A stretch of DNA of 33,551 nt from Celeribacter naphthalenivorans (GTDB lineage Bacteria; Pseudomonadota; Alphaproteobacteria; Rhodobacterales; Rhodobacteraceae), in NCBI RefSeq assembly GCF_020524585.1, contig NZ_JAIVLK010000012.1:1-33551 (forward strand). The letters run 5' to 3'. How positions within the stretch are numbered: position 1 is the first letter of the stretch; every line of letters begins with the position of its first letter. The notes beneath the pieces were generated by a model. The model was not told where the DNA came from and made no database searches. It saw nothing but the letters and a program-made list of their open reading frames with translations. The position numbers and the translations under genes are program-made. Of the stretch, positions 16,130 through 25,065 are shown piece by piece.

Positions 16130-17521
16130 ATGTTGAAAAAAATTGTTACAGCACTCTCGATCGTTTCATTTTTGGGATGTAGCACCGCACCGTCCTATGC
16201 AGATGGGCTTGTAGGAGATTTACAAGACTTTTGGGAACGTACAGGGGGCGGTGTGAACGTCACCCGACCTCAAGCATACAACGGTCAAATGGGGGGATAT
16301 GTTACGCTCGGCTCGCTCTATGTGCGTAGTAAACCCCGAAATGCAAATATGATGAATATTCAGCTCCCTTCTGTCCGGGCAGGTTGTGGAGGCATCGACA
16401 TTTTTGGTGGCTCGTTTAGCTTTATTTCCAAAGAAGAGATGATCTATCTCATGGAAGCAATCATGCAAAATGCTTCTTCATTTGCTTTCGAGCTTGCCCT
16501 TGAAAGCCTATCACCTGCGGTGGCCGAACAAGTTTCTAAGTTGCGCGATCTTCTTCAAGAAGTAAATGCCATGAACATCAACAGTTGTGAGGCTGGACAG
16601 ATGTTAGTCGGCTCGCTCTGGCCCAAAATGGATGGTGCATCGCAGCACATTTGCCAAACTGTAGGGGGGATGAACGGGAAGTTCGCCGATGCTGTCGCTC
16701 GCCGTCATGGTTGCGGTACGGGGGGGCTTCAAAACGAAACTCTCAGCGAAGCAGAAGGTGAACTTGCAGACCAAGTTCCGATTAATATTAATTACGCTTG
16801 GCGGGCAGTCAAAAAAAACGGGTTTTTGGCATCCAATCCGCAGATTGGCGAGTTGTTCATGTCAATGACAGGAACCATTGTCACGACAGCACCGGCGAAC
16901 GATGACGAAGGACCTCAGCATCGGTCAATTTCACCTCGGGCTTTCAGTCCAGAAATGCTTTTGGCTTTGGTAGACGGTGGTACAATTCCAATCCTGAAAT
17001 GTGACGATTTTGATCAATGCCTCGAACCCTCTTGGACAGATGTTACCCTTAATCACGAAGATGCCTATTTCTCGCGCGTTGAAACGGTGATCCGAGCTAT
17101 GTCGGACGCAATCCGCGACGACACCGCACTGACCGAAGAAATGATCGGGATCATCGGCCTTACTTCCGCTCCTGTTTATGAAACTCTCAAAACAGCCCGC
17201 GCATATAAATATCAGTTCGTAGATGACGAAATTGCGCTTCTGTCGGAACTCGTCGCCGTAGAATTGGCGATGCTGTACATGAACGAAACGCTCACCGAAA
17301 TGAGCCGCAGCGCCTCTAACGTGGATACTTTCGGAGACATCATTCGTGAATTCCAAGAAACAATTCGGCAAACCCAAAATGGCTTTGGATCGATGCGCAG
17401 GCAAGCCGCAGAAAAATACAATGATGCACTTTCGGCTATTGAAAAGTTGCAACTCCACAAAGCTCTGCTGACGGCGGGAAGTTCTGCCAAATTCGCTTCT
17501 ATGATGGGGCAGGGTGGTTGA
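16130..17521 (+). CDS. traH: Conjugal transfer protein TraH
   Basis: TraH is a periplasmic/outer-membrane-associated pilus assembly protein. The 463-aa product has a signal peptide with a possible lipobox-like SFLGCS (Cys17), then the TraH signature MMNIQLPSVRAGCGGIDIFG. A long helical C-terminal region with coiled-coil character follows. GGAG lies eight bases before the ATG. Length matches F TraH. traG follows after one base. Confidence 0.92.
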   Translation: MLKKIVTALSIVSFLGCSTAPSYADGLVGDLQDFWERTGGGVNVTRPQAYNGQMGGYVTLGSLYVRSKPRNANMMNIQLPSVRAGCGGIDIFGGSFSFISKEEMIYLMEAIMQNASSFAFELALESLSPAVAEQVSKLRDLLQEVNAMNINSCEAGQMLVGSLWPKMDGASQHICQTVGGMNGKFADAVARRHGCGTGGLQNETLSEAEGELADQVPININYAWRAVKKNGFLASNPQIGELFMSMTGTIVTTAPANDDEGPQHRSISPRAFSPEMLLALVDGGTIPILKCDDFDQCLEPSWTDVTLNHEDAYFSRVETVIRAMSDAIRDDTALTEEMIGIIGLTSAPVYETLKTARAYKYQFVDDEIALLSELVAVELAMLYMNETLTEMSRSASNVDTFGDIIREFQETIRQTQNGFGSMRRQAAEKYNDALSAIEKLQLHKALLTAGSSAKFASMMGQGG

Positions 17522-17522
17522 T

Positions 17523-20500
17523 ATGGAATGGGAAATTTTCACCACAGGCGGCGGCTACTATTTACAAGACGTTTTCAACATGCTTGCGGCCTATACTGCG
17601 TCAGGGAATTTTAAGAACCTTCTCGCTATTGGCTCGATCATTGGCATTGGTTGGATGTCTTTGCAATTATCAATGGGTGGGAGTATCGCTAACGCGGGCA
17701 AATATATTCTCACCATGTTAATTGTGATGATGTTCACTCTCGGGCCGAAATCTCGCGTTGTGATTATCGACAAGACCATGGGGACGATCCCGATTTATGG
17801 GATTGTCGATAATGTGCCTACTCCTGTCGCAATGCTTGGTCATTACACGTCTGCCGTGAGTTATTATCTGACTGGGCAAATGGAAACATTACTCTCCACG
17901 CCGACGGATCTCACATATCAGAAAAATGGAATGTTGTTCGGGGCCTCGCTCTTGGCGCAGGCCGCAAACTGGCGCGCCGTGAGCCCTATTATTCATGAAA
18001 ATACCGTGAACTTCTTCCAGCAATGCGTGATCGACGCGACGAACCTTGGTCACATGGACGTCGAATTGATCTCTACGAGTGGGGATCTTGAAAGTGTTAT
18101 CACCGCAAACATGCCTGCTTCGCTTGCCTATTACGATGTAGTTACGAAAACTACGCGGATTTGTTCGGAAGGGTGGAACGACGTTAAGACAGCCGTCAAC
18201 GGCCAGGTCGATGCGGTGTTAACGCGAAAAGCCGCGAGCTATTTCCAAGGTACTACATCGACTGGCGCGGCAAATATTAACCGTCTGAAAGGTACGCTCG
18301 AAGATTTCCAAGGAATGATGGCTATGTCGTCGGCGTCATCGGTTCATACCATCAAACAGGCAATGCTTGTGAATGCGATGGATGACAGTCTGACACGTTT
18401 TATCGCGAACTCGGGCAACTCGGCCGCGATGGACATATACCAAGTGTCCCGCGCGGATATTCAAACTAGATCGAGCTATGCCGCGATTGGGGCTAATGCC
18501 GCCAAATGGGTGCCACTTCTCAAAATCGTTTTTGAAAATCTTTACTACGCCGCATTCCCAATGGCAGTCATGATGATGATGACCCCGCTCGCTCCGACCG
18601 TTTTGAAAGGTTATGCTGGTGGCTTCGTCTGGATTGCAGCATGGGAACCACTTAGTGCGATTTTGCATTCCATTGTGATCAAAGCAGCTGCTGGGTACTA
18701 TCGAACCGCTGGGGCCGTCACCTCCGACGGAACAGTCAACGATGTTGTAGTTTCGTGGTCAAATCACTTCGGCATTCGAGCGGTAGAGCAAGACGTAGGC
18801 ACCGTTGCAGGGTTCTTGATGATGTCAGTGCCATTTCTTGCGACGGCGATCCTCTTTGGCGCAAACAAGATGGTTGGCATGGCAACCTCTATGCTCAACG
18901 TAAGCCAGGGCGCGGCCATTGAGACCGGTCGTGAAGCTGCGACCGGTTCTATCTCTCTTGGCAATATGTCGATGAACAACTATGCCGCGAACAAGGCGAA
19001 CATGTCCTCTATGCTCGACGTGAACCGACATTCTGCGGTTGCTCCAAACGGTTCTATAGTGACCCAAAACGGCAACGGCTTCATGAACTATAGTGCTGGC
19101 ACTGCGGTAGGTTCAGGCGCAATGTCCGCGCAGGTCTCTAAAGCGGTACGCAGTGAGATTGCCACACGAGCAGAAGAGTCACGGACATTGGCAGAAAGTG
19201 CCGCCAATGAGCTTGGTACCTTCATTTCCAATGGTGCGTCTCAGCTTACAAGTTTTGGACAGAACGTCCTTTCTGGTAAGGGAACACAAAATGGAACCAG
19301 TTGGGATGTCACAGATCAATCCAGCCTGAGAGCAAGTGAAGCGTTTAGAAAAATCGAAGATTTCGGCAAGCAAAACGGGGTCTCGACAGAGACGGCGCTT
19401 CAGGCAGTGCTTGCTGGGAGTCTTGGCTACGGTGCAGGTGGCCCTGTTGGCCCTCAAGCAAGTGCCTCCCTTCAAGCACAAGGTGCACTGCGAGGAGTTT
19501 CCACAGAACAATTTAGCCAGCTTTCTAAAGCGGCTACTGAAGCTGGCCTTAGTGATGACCTTTCGCACATCATTACAGCCAGAGAGAGCCAAGCGACTTC
19601 GAGCTCAAGTTCTCAGCAAATCAGCGCAGGAGAGGAACGCCGATTCAGCTTGGATGAAGGTGAGCGTTTGGCGCAAACCTTCATTACCAGACAGGACGAA
19701 GCCAAAACCTTTGGCGAGGCGCTTAGTCGTATTGAAAGTGGATCGTCGAATATCGACACAAATCTCAACCAAATGATTGCAAACGAACTTCGGAGCCGAG
19801 GAGAAAACCCGCTTGAGGTTGCTCAAATTATCAATCCGCAAACGCCAGCACAAGAACAGCACAGCCGAGAGATAATCAGTGAAGTCGTCGATGATTTTGT
19901 AAACGGTTATGTTGGTTCGAAACCCATCGATCAAACCGGCAGCTATGTGGCGAATTTCAATCCATCAGATTTTGTAAAGCAACCAGCAAGAGAAGCACAG
20001 TTTATCAGCCCCGACGGAACGAGTACAAATGTAGATCTTGATGGCGAGAGATCAAAAGCAACCGCGACATATGAAACGACAAAAGGTCTCAATCATGAAG
20101 AGTCCGCAGCTCAATTCCAAGGCACAATTGAACGAAGAGAAACACTTAAGGCTGAAGCTAGCCAAACTGTAAATCAAGCTCAAAATGGTCTTGATAGAAA
20201 TCCTGCGGAAGCAATGTGGGGTAGGGTCACAAATTGGCTAAACATTGATTCAGGCGAAGAAGCAAAATTGAGAGCCGCCCACCCTGAAGCATGGACCAGT
20301 CCAGGGGCCGCCATGGACTACTACGGCAGCAACCCAGATAAGTTCCAGGGGGTAGTTGGCCGCCCTTTCGTTGATGGCGACGATCTCCCCTCGTCGCCAG
20401 TAAACAACCAAGCCTCGATCTACCCGGCGCCGATGCAGCCTATGGCAATGTCTCCAAGAGACCGTGATATTGCTATTCGCACAGTTCTTGGGGAAGCCGC

Positions 20501-20903
20501 CGCAGAGAGTGCGGAAGGACAAGCTGCCGTTGCATTGGTTATTCGGAACCGCGTTGAAGACACGCGATTCCCAACAACAATTGAGGGTGTTGCACTGCAA
20601 CATAAGCAGTTTAGCGCATGGAATAGTGACGCATCCGGAAATCATTTGGTGACCAAATATAATCCAGGTGATCCGTCCTATGAAAAAGCGGCATACATCG
20701 TCGATACTGTGATGGGCGGGCTTGTCCAAGATTTCACACAAGGAGCGACACACTACTATTCACCGGCTGGCATGAACGACTTGGTGGCAAAAGGGTATCA
20801 GAACAACGCTATACCCACCTGGCTCAGAGATGAGACAGAATCTAGGAACGCGCCTCCTGTGCGCATCGGAGGCCACGTATTTACGGGTCAGATTAAGAGT
20901 TAA
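17523..20903 (+). CDS. traG: TraG with C-terminal SleB-type cell-wall hydrolase domain
   Basis: TraG is an inner-membrane protein for pilus assembly and mating-pair stabilisation. From the ATG at 17523 (AGGGTGG just upstream) it is 1126 aa. The N-terminal ~480 residues contain several membrane helices and the TraG_N pattern. A long Ser/Gln-rich, helical periplasmic region follows. The last ~150 residues are a Hydrolase_2 (SleB/CwlJ) domain: IRTVLGEAAAESAEGQAAVA with Glu991 as the likely catalytic acid, then VIRNRV, FSAWN, GATHYYSP and RIGGHVFTG. This domain cleaves peptidoglycan and is not part of F TraG. The fusion puts a wall hydrolase on the mating-pair protein. It is the last gene of the long operon. 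Confidence 0.92.
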   Translation: MEWEIFTTGGGYYLQDVFNMLAAYTASGNFKNLLAIGSIIGIGWMSLQLSMGGSIANAGKYILTMLIVMMFTLGPKSRVVIIDKTMGTIPIYGIVDNVPTPVAMLGHYTSAVSYYLTGQMETLLSTPTDLTYQKNGMLFGASLLAQAANWRAVSPIIHENTVNFFQQCVIDATNLGHMDVELISTSGDLESVITANMPASLAYYDVVTKTTRICSEGWNDVKTAVNGQVDAVLTRKAASYFQGTTSTGAANINRLKGTLEDFQGMMAMSSASSVHTIKQAMLVNAMDDSLTRFIANSGNSAAMDIYQVSRADIQTRSSYAAIGANAAKWVPLLKIVFENLYYAAFPMAVMMMMTPLAPTVLKGYAGGFVWIAAWEPLSAILHSIVIKAAAGYYRTAGAVTSDGTVNDVVVSWSNHFGIRAVEQDVGTVAGFLMMSVPFLATAILFGANKMVGMATSMLNVSQGAAIETGREAATGSISLGNMSMNNYAANKANMSSMLDVNRHSAVAPNGSIVTQNGNGFMNYSAGTAVGSGAMSAQVSKAVRSEIATRAEESRTLAESAANELGTFISNGASQLTSFGQNVLSGKGTQNGTSWDVTDQSSLRASEAFRKIEDFGKQNGVSTETALQAVLAGSLGYGAGGPVGPQASASLQAQGALRGVSTEQFSQLSKAATEAGLSDDLSHIITARESQATSSSSSQQISAGEERRFSLDEGERLAQTFITRQDEAKTFGEALSRIESGSSNIDTNLNQMIANELRSRGENPLEVAQIINPQTPAQEQHSREIISEVVDDFVNGYVGSKPIDQTGSYVANFNPSDFVKQPAREAQFISPDGTSTNVDLDGERSKATATYETTKGLNHEESAAQFQGTIERRETLKAEASQTVNQAQNGLDRNPAEAMWGRVTNWLNIDSGEEAKLRAAHPEAWTSPGAAMDYYGSNPDKFQGVVGRPFVDGDDLPSSPVNNQASIYPAPMQPMAMSPRDRDIAIRTVLGEAAAESAEGQAAVALVIRNRVEDTRFPTTIEGVALQHKQFSAWNSDASGNHLVTKYNPGDPSYEKAAYIVDTVMGGLVQDFTQGATHYYSPAGMNDLVAKGYQNNAIPTWLRDETESRNAPPVRIGGHVFTGQIKS

Positions 20904-20915
20904 AGAAGTGCTCAG

Positions 20916-21194
20916 TTAGCCCCGAGTGTCTTCATGCACTTGGGGCGAAACCTGCGCTTGTGGAAACATAAATTCATATTCAAAGGAACCAACAGTCATG
21001 CGGTCCATGCGAGGACCATTGACATCCGTTAGTTTTCCGGCAGGCGTGAAATACAGGATTAACGCGACAAAACCAAACCATGCGCCAAAAATAAACCATG
21101 CTGCATTTAGTGAAATACCCAGCACAAAAAAAGTCGCTGCAATCAGCGCAGCATACTTCGACATTTTCAATGATTTAATCTTTGCAGCGGACAT
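20916..21194 (-). CDS. Small inner-membrane protein, exclusion candidate
   Basis: This 92-aa protein has two adjacent membrane helices (ALIAATFFVLGISLNAAWF and FGAWFGFVALILYFTPAG), a short basic N-terminus and a C-terminal soluble tail. The ATG at 21194 has GAGGGT seven bases upstream; the longer frame to 21245 lacks support. It is convergent with traG. In F the region between traG and traD holds traS, a small inner-membrane entry-exclusion protein. Position and membrane design match, but no sequence homology to TraS is visible, so the role is inference. Confidence 0.7.
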   Translation of the reverse strand: MSAAKIKSLKMSKYAALIAATFFVLGISLNAAWFIFGAWFGFVALILYFTPAGKLTDVNGPRMDRMTVGSFEYEFMFPQAQVSPQVHEDTRG

Positions 21195-21242
21195 TATTCT
21201 ACCCTCATAAAACTGGGAAAAGATCTTAGCACAAAAAGAGAA

Positions 21243-21276
21243 CAAAAAATAGCCCTTCAGAATTTTCCGAAGGGCT
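21243..21276 (-). terminator. Terminator of the dsbA-like/lipoprotein transcript
   Basis: AGCCCTTC (21251-21258) and GAAGGGCT (21269-21276) form a perfect 8-bp stem. On the minus strand it is followed by ATTTTTTGTT. It lies just after the lipoprotein gene and before the small membrane gene, which separates their transcripts. Confidence 0.85.
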
Positions 21277-21335
21277 GTCGAAATTTCGTTGGAGGCTGCA
21301 TAGCCAAAACAGTCTGAAGAGCACTTAAAAACTTG

Positions 21336-21836
21336 CTAGCAGCCCTTCTCGAATTTGACCTTCTCCAGCTGGCCGATCCGCTTGGCAATGAGCATAGTGT
21401 CATTGACATCCTTGAGCTGTTGAGTGCTCGATTCCTGGGACGCAAGCGCCGAAAGTGCGTTACCACCGTAGTTCGCAGCCAGAGACGCGTTGCGAATTGC
21501 GGTGGCAGAGCCTGCATTCATTATGGCGTTGCCGCCGACCATTGTGGTGCCCATTCCAACCACGCCGTTGATCAGAGACGCTTGCTGCTGCCGGGCACGC
21601 TGTTCCTTTTCGAGCACGGAGTACCGCGCGTACAGGTTTTCTACACGCTGATGAACTTCCTGACATGAAAGAGCATAATCAGCTTTTGAAGGCGGCTCAT
21701 TGGCTTGCAAAAGGCCGGATACGGCCATGTTTGAAGTGGTCATGTTAGATGCCGTTCCTCCGGCGACACACCCTGCGAGCGTAAGAGATGCAATAAAAAC
21801 TTTTACGACCTGAGCGAGTTCAAAAAACGGGGTCAT
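21336..21836 (-). CDS. Lipoprotein, surface-exclusion candidate
   Basis: This 166-aa protein has a lipoprotein signal with lipobox LAGC (Cys23). A Ser/Thr/Met-rich stretch, a helix with Glu/Arg/Gln heptads (QRVENLYARYSVLEKEQRARQ) and a Gly/Ala-rich hydrophobic segment (INGVVGMGTTMVGGNAIM) follow. It ends in a cysteine. F carries traT, an outer-membrane lipoprotein for surface exclusion that also has a glycine-rich hydrophobic middle, in the same interval between traG and traD. I see no convincing TraT sequence match, so only position and architecture support the idea. It probably shares a transcript with the upstream dsbA-like gene. Confidence 0.72.
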   Translation of the reverse strand: MTPFFELAQVVKVFIASLTLAGCVAGGTASNMTTSNMAVSGLLQANEPPSKADYALSCQEVHQRVENLYARYSVLEKEQRARQQQASLINGVVGMGTTMVGGNAIMNAGSATAIRNASLAANYGGNALSALASQESSTQQLKDVNDTMLIAKRIGQLEKVKFEKGC

Positions 21837-21906
21837 GAGATTGATCCTTAGTTGTCAATTTTACATAAAACGAATTACGCGGCTACTGTGACCGTATGGA
21901 AACTCG

Positions 21907-22671
21907 TTAGTTCGTAGTTGTGATTTTGGAAATTCGGGCTTCAATGCGGGCGGCATCCATCATCCCCGAAACCACCCCGTCATTGAAAACGAATGCGGGT
22001 GTCCCGTTGATCGAAAGAGCCTGTGCCAGTTTTTTGTTTTCAATCAGCGTCGAAGTGATGTCATTTTCCTTCCCACGGGAGACAAGGGCCTCGTAATCAA
22101 ACCCAGCGGCACCCACCAAAGCTGCAAGCGTAGCGGCATTCAGAGCGGAACCACGATAGTTCAGCATGTCATCGTGAAACTGCACATATGCCTCATCTCC
22201 ATGTTCGGCCCGGATAGCCAGTGCAATACGGCTAGCATCCTCAGAAGTTTGACCCAAAATCGGAAATTCCTTCAGAACGAAAGAAACATCGTCGCGATTT
22301 TCGAGAATTTTATGAAGTTCCGAAGCGGCGGCTTTGCAATACCCGCATTGATAGTCAAAAAACTCAACAATTTGGATTGGTGCCGTAGGGTTTCCTTTGA
22401 TCGGTGAGGAGCTGTAGAAAAGTTCCTGCTCATAAGAACGCAGACGCTCCATTTCGCGCTTGGCAAGTTTCTCTGTCTCTTGACGCTCAAGGATTGTGAA
22501 CACTTCCAAAACCACTTCGGGATTGTTCAAGAGATATGCACGCACTTGGCTGCCAAACTCCTGTGTGTATTCAGGTGAGCCCGTCTGATCTTTCGAGTTT
22601 TCGGCAGCGGCAGGAAGCGCCCCTCCTATAAAGATTGCAGTTATCAGCGCTCGTTTCATCGTGAAACGCAT
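21907..22671 (-). CDS. DsbA-family thiol:disulfide oxidoreductase
   Basis: This is a periplasmic DsbA-like protein of 254 aa. It has a signal peptide ending near LPAAAEN and an N-terminal helical region. The thioredoxin active site is CGYCK (Cys109, Cys112, after QIVEFFDYQ), and the cis-proline loop is INGTPAFVFN. The N-terminal extension resembles BDB/ScsC-like DsbA proteins. GGAAG lies just before the ATG at 22671. It is divergent from traD across the operator region and is likely co-transcribed with the lipoprotein. Its substrates are probably the disulfide-rich Tra proteins. Confidence 0.88.
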   Translation of the reverse strand: MRFTMKRALITAIFIGGALPAAAENSKDQTGSPEYTQEFGSQVRAYLLNNPEVVLEVFTILERQETEKLAKREMERLRSYEQELFYSSSPIKGNPTAPIQIVEFFDYQCGYCKAAASELHKILENRDDVSFVLKEFPILGQTSEDASRIALAIRAEHGDEAYVQFHDDMLNYRGSALNAATLAALVGAAGFDYEALVSRGKENDITSTLIENKKLAQALSINGTPAFVFNDGVVSGMMDAARIEARISKITTTN

Positions 22672-22692
22672 CGAAACTTCCTTTCAATACCT

Positions 22693-22758
22693 AAAAACAG
22701 TTTGTATTCAAAACTCAGTATTAATGTAATACTTAGTTTTGATCCAGAAATTAGTTTT
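22693..22758. promoter_or_regulatory. Operator repeats between dsbA-like gene and traD (18-bp phased)
   Basis: Core copies lie 18 bases apart: AAACAGTT at 22695, ACTCAGTA at 22713, ACTTAGTT at 22731 and AATTAGTT at 22749. The two central copies form a long palindrome, TCAAAACTCAGTATTA (22708-22723) and TAATACTTAGTTTTGA (22727-22742), with one mismatch across 16 bp. The right arm is 14/16 identical to 2920-2935 ahead of traA. The repeats end about 20 bases before the traD ATG, so a bound protein could control both divergent transcripts. Confidence 0.65.
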
Positions 22759-22779
22759 AGCACCCAAAAGGGAAGATCC

Positions 22780-25065
22780 ATGATCCGCAAGAATCAATCC
22801 ACGAAATTCGTTCGCGGAGGCCAGACAACACAACACTGGTGGCGCATGGCAGCGCAGGTCATTCGCACCTCGCTCTTTATGGCAGTTGGCGCGTTTACGA
22901 TCACCTACGGGGTGCTTGTCGCGGTGAATTACGAACTGCCCTATATGCGAGAAACGTTCACGAGCTGGACGGCAAATTTCAACGTCGCATCAGGCAAGCC
23001 TGACAAAGAAATTTCCTACATGGATCACACTGGCAAGCGGCGAACACGCACCTCACAAGCGATTTCACAAGACCTTCAAATGATTGCCGTCGCCGAGGAA
23101 TATTCAACCAATTCCAAGAAGTTCGCTTTTTATGCCTCGATACCTGCCGCATTTGTGCTTGTGCTAAGCGCATTGATATTCGCATGGGTAGGCCGCGGCC
23201 TTGGCGAAAATGAGCATGTGCGTGGCTCACGGCTTATCGATCAGGAGGAATTGGCCCGCTGGTCAAAGCAAAAGTGGAAGGCATATCGCAAGCGCTTCGG
23301 CCGCAATGTCAAAAAAGGTCCGCAATACACCGTGGCCTCGATTCCTTTCCCACCAAACGCCGTCGAAGCACAGACCGGAGTTTTCGGTACGGTTGGTGTC
23401 GGTAAGACCAACGCCCTCAAAGAAATGCTAATCATGATCCGTGAGCACTCCGGACGTGCGATTATTTATGACCGGATGGGCGGCCTCCTTCGCGATTTTT
23501 ACGATCCCGAAACTGACATCATTATCAATCCATTTGATCAGAGGTCTGCTGTTTGGTCGCCCTTCCTAGAGGCAAATACGCCTGAAGCGTTGGCCCAGAT
23601 TGCGGAAGTGATGATCCCGCAAAAACCTGGCACGAACGATCCTTTTTGGTCTCAGACCGCGCGTCTTGTCTTCGAATATGCCGCGCGGTCCTTGATCAAA
23701 GGAAAAAACCCGACAAATGCGGATCTTCGACGGGCGATTATGACGATTTCGGCTGATGAACTCGAACAACTTCTGGCCGGCACACCGGGGGCGCACTTCT
23801 TTGGAAAACACGTCGAAAAAACGTCTGCATCCATCCGCGCGAACATGATTGCAGAACTACGCTTTCTCGAATTTCTCCGTGATGATGGGGAACCTTTCTC
23901 GATCCGCAATTGGGTCAAATCGAACAAGCCTGGATTCATCTTTTTAACAGGCGATGCCGAACACTCGGCCGCAACGAGAAACATCATCTCAACAATCGTG
24001 GAAGTCGCGGCGAACGCACTGATGACATGCGAAGAAACGCGCGATCCTTCGTTGTGGTTCTTTCTCGATGAGGTGCCTTCCCTCAATCGTCTTCCCTTCC
24101 TCGTCTCCAAGTTGGCGGAAATTCGACAATTCGGCGGGGCATTCGTCCTTGGGTATCAGGTCTACTCACAGCTCGAAGACATCTACGGCGAGAAGGGTGC
24201 ACAATCCATTGCCGGGACGCTGAACAACCGACTTGTTTTCAACACGCCTGATGCCCGAACCGCAAAACTGTTCTCTGAATCATTGGGCTTTGAGGACGTT
24301 CTAGAACAACGGGAAAACCTCAGCTTCGGTGCTCATGAAAGCCGCGATGGGGTGGCGTTTGTGAGCCAGCGTGTCGAGCGCCCCATTGTGACTGCTTCAG
24401 AAATCCAAGCCCTACCCCAGTTCGAAGCCTTTGTACGGTTCGCATATGATGCACCCACGGCTAAGGTGATGTTTGAGCCTGTCAGTGTGCCGCCAAAAGC
24501 CGAAAAGCTGGTCCCATATACCGGCAGCGGTTTTGATTTGGATGGGATGGACCCGAAAAAAGCCCCCTCGCCTGAAACAAGCCAAGAGTCACTATCCTCG
24601 CACTACGCCCCTGACCTTCTGAACGAAGTCGCCGAAGAACGGAAAACAAAGTTCGAAACATGGACACCTCGCCAACAGATTGACGCTTTCGAGCGCTGGC
24701 GAACGAAAGGGGCAACTCCGGCCTATGACACTTCGACGGAGCGCATGGTTGCGCCGCTCACTGGCGTACCTGACGACCTTTTATGGGACCACTACTACAG
24801 GCAGCGCTTGGAGGGCATAGAAACTCCGCTCTATCGCCTGACGCCCAACCTTGGGGCGATGGTCTCAACACGATCACATCAAAGCCCAAAGCATGAACAT
24901 GAAAAGAACGTTCCCTCTTACGCGGTGACGCGCCAGCTCGCCGAACAAGGCGAAATACTGTCGGCTGAGACCGAAGAAGTGGAGTTCGACACTGCGCCTC
25001 TCTCCCCTACCCCATCAGATGACCCTCTTGAACAGGCGATGGACGAACAAGGAACACTGCTATGA
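22780..25065 (+). CDS. traD: Type IV coupling protein TraD
   Basis: TraD is the inner-membrane ATPase that links the relaxosome to the secretion channel. From 22780 (GGGAAG just upstream) it is 761 aa. Two N-terminal membrane helices flank a periplasmic loop. The AAA+ domain has Walker A GTVGVGKTN (about residues 204-212) and Walker B LWFFLDEVPS (about 425-434). The C-terminus is acidic, as expected for relaxosome contact. The longer frame to 22702 would start inside the operator and is rejected. The stop overlaps traI. Confidence 0.94.
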   Translation: MIRKNQSTKFVRGGQTTQHWWRMAAQVIRTSLFMAVGAFTITYGVLVAVNYELPYMRETFTSWTANFNVASGKPDKEISYMDHTGKRRTRTSQAISQDLQMIAVAEEYSTNSKKFAFYASIPAAFVLVLSALIFAWVGRGLGENEHVRGSRLIDQEELARWSKQKWKAYRKRFGRNVKKGPQYTVASIPFPPNAVEAQTGVFGTVGVGKTNALKEMLIMIREHSGRAIIYDRMGGLLRDFYDPETDIIINPFDQRSAVWSPFLEANTPEALAQIAEVMIPQKPGTNDPFWSQTARLVFEYAARSLIKGKNPTNADLRRAIMTISADELEQLLAGTPGAHFFGKHVEKTSASIRANMIAELRFLEFLRDDGEPFSIRNWVKSNKPGFIFLTGDAEHSAATRNIISTIVEVAANALMTCEETRDPSLWFFLDEVPSLNRLPFLVSKLAEIRQFGGAFVLGYQVYSQLEDIYGEKGAQSIAGTLNNRLVFNTPDARTAKLFSESLGFEDVLEQRENLSFGAHESRDGVAFVSQRVERPIVTASEIQALPQFEAFVRFAYDAPTAKVMFEPVSVPPKAEKLVPYTGSGFDLDGMDPKKAPSPETSQESLSSHYAPDLLNEVAEERKTKFETWTPRQQIDAFERWRTKGATPAYDTSTERMVAPLTGVPDDLLWDHYYRQRLEGIETPLYRLTPNLGAMVSTRSHQSPKHEHEKNVPSYAVTRQLAEQGEILSAETEEVEFDTAPLSPTPSDDPLEQAMDEQGTLL

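Noticed and set aside
20919-20946. Terminator between traG and the small membrane gene
   Set aside because: A 10-bp stem with one G-U pair exists, but no T-tract follows on either strand and it overlaps the coding end of the minus gene.
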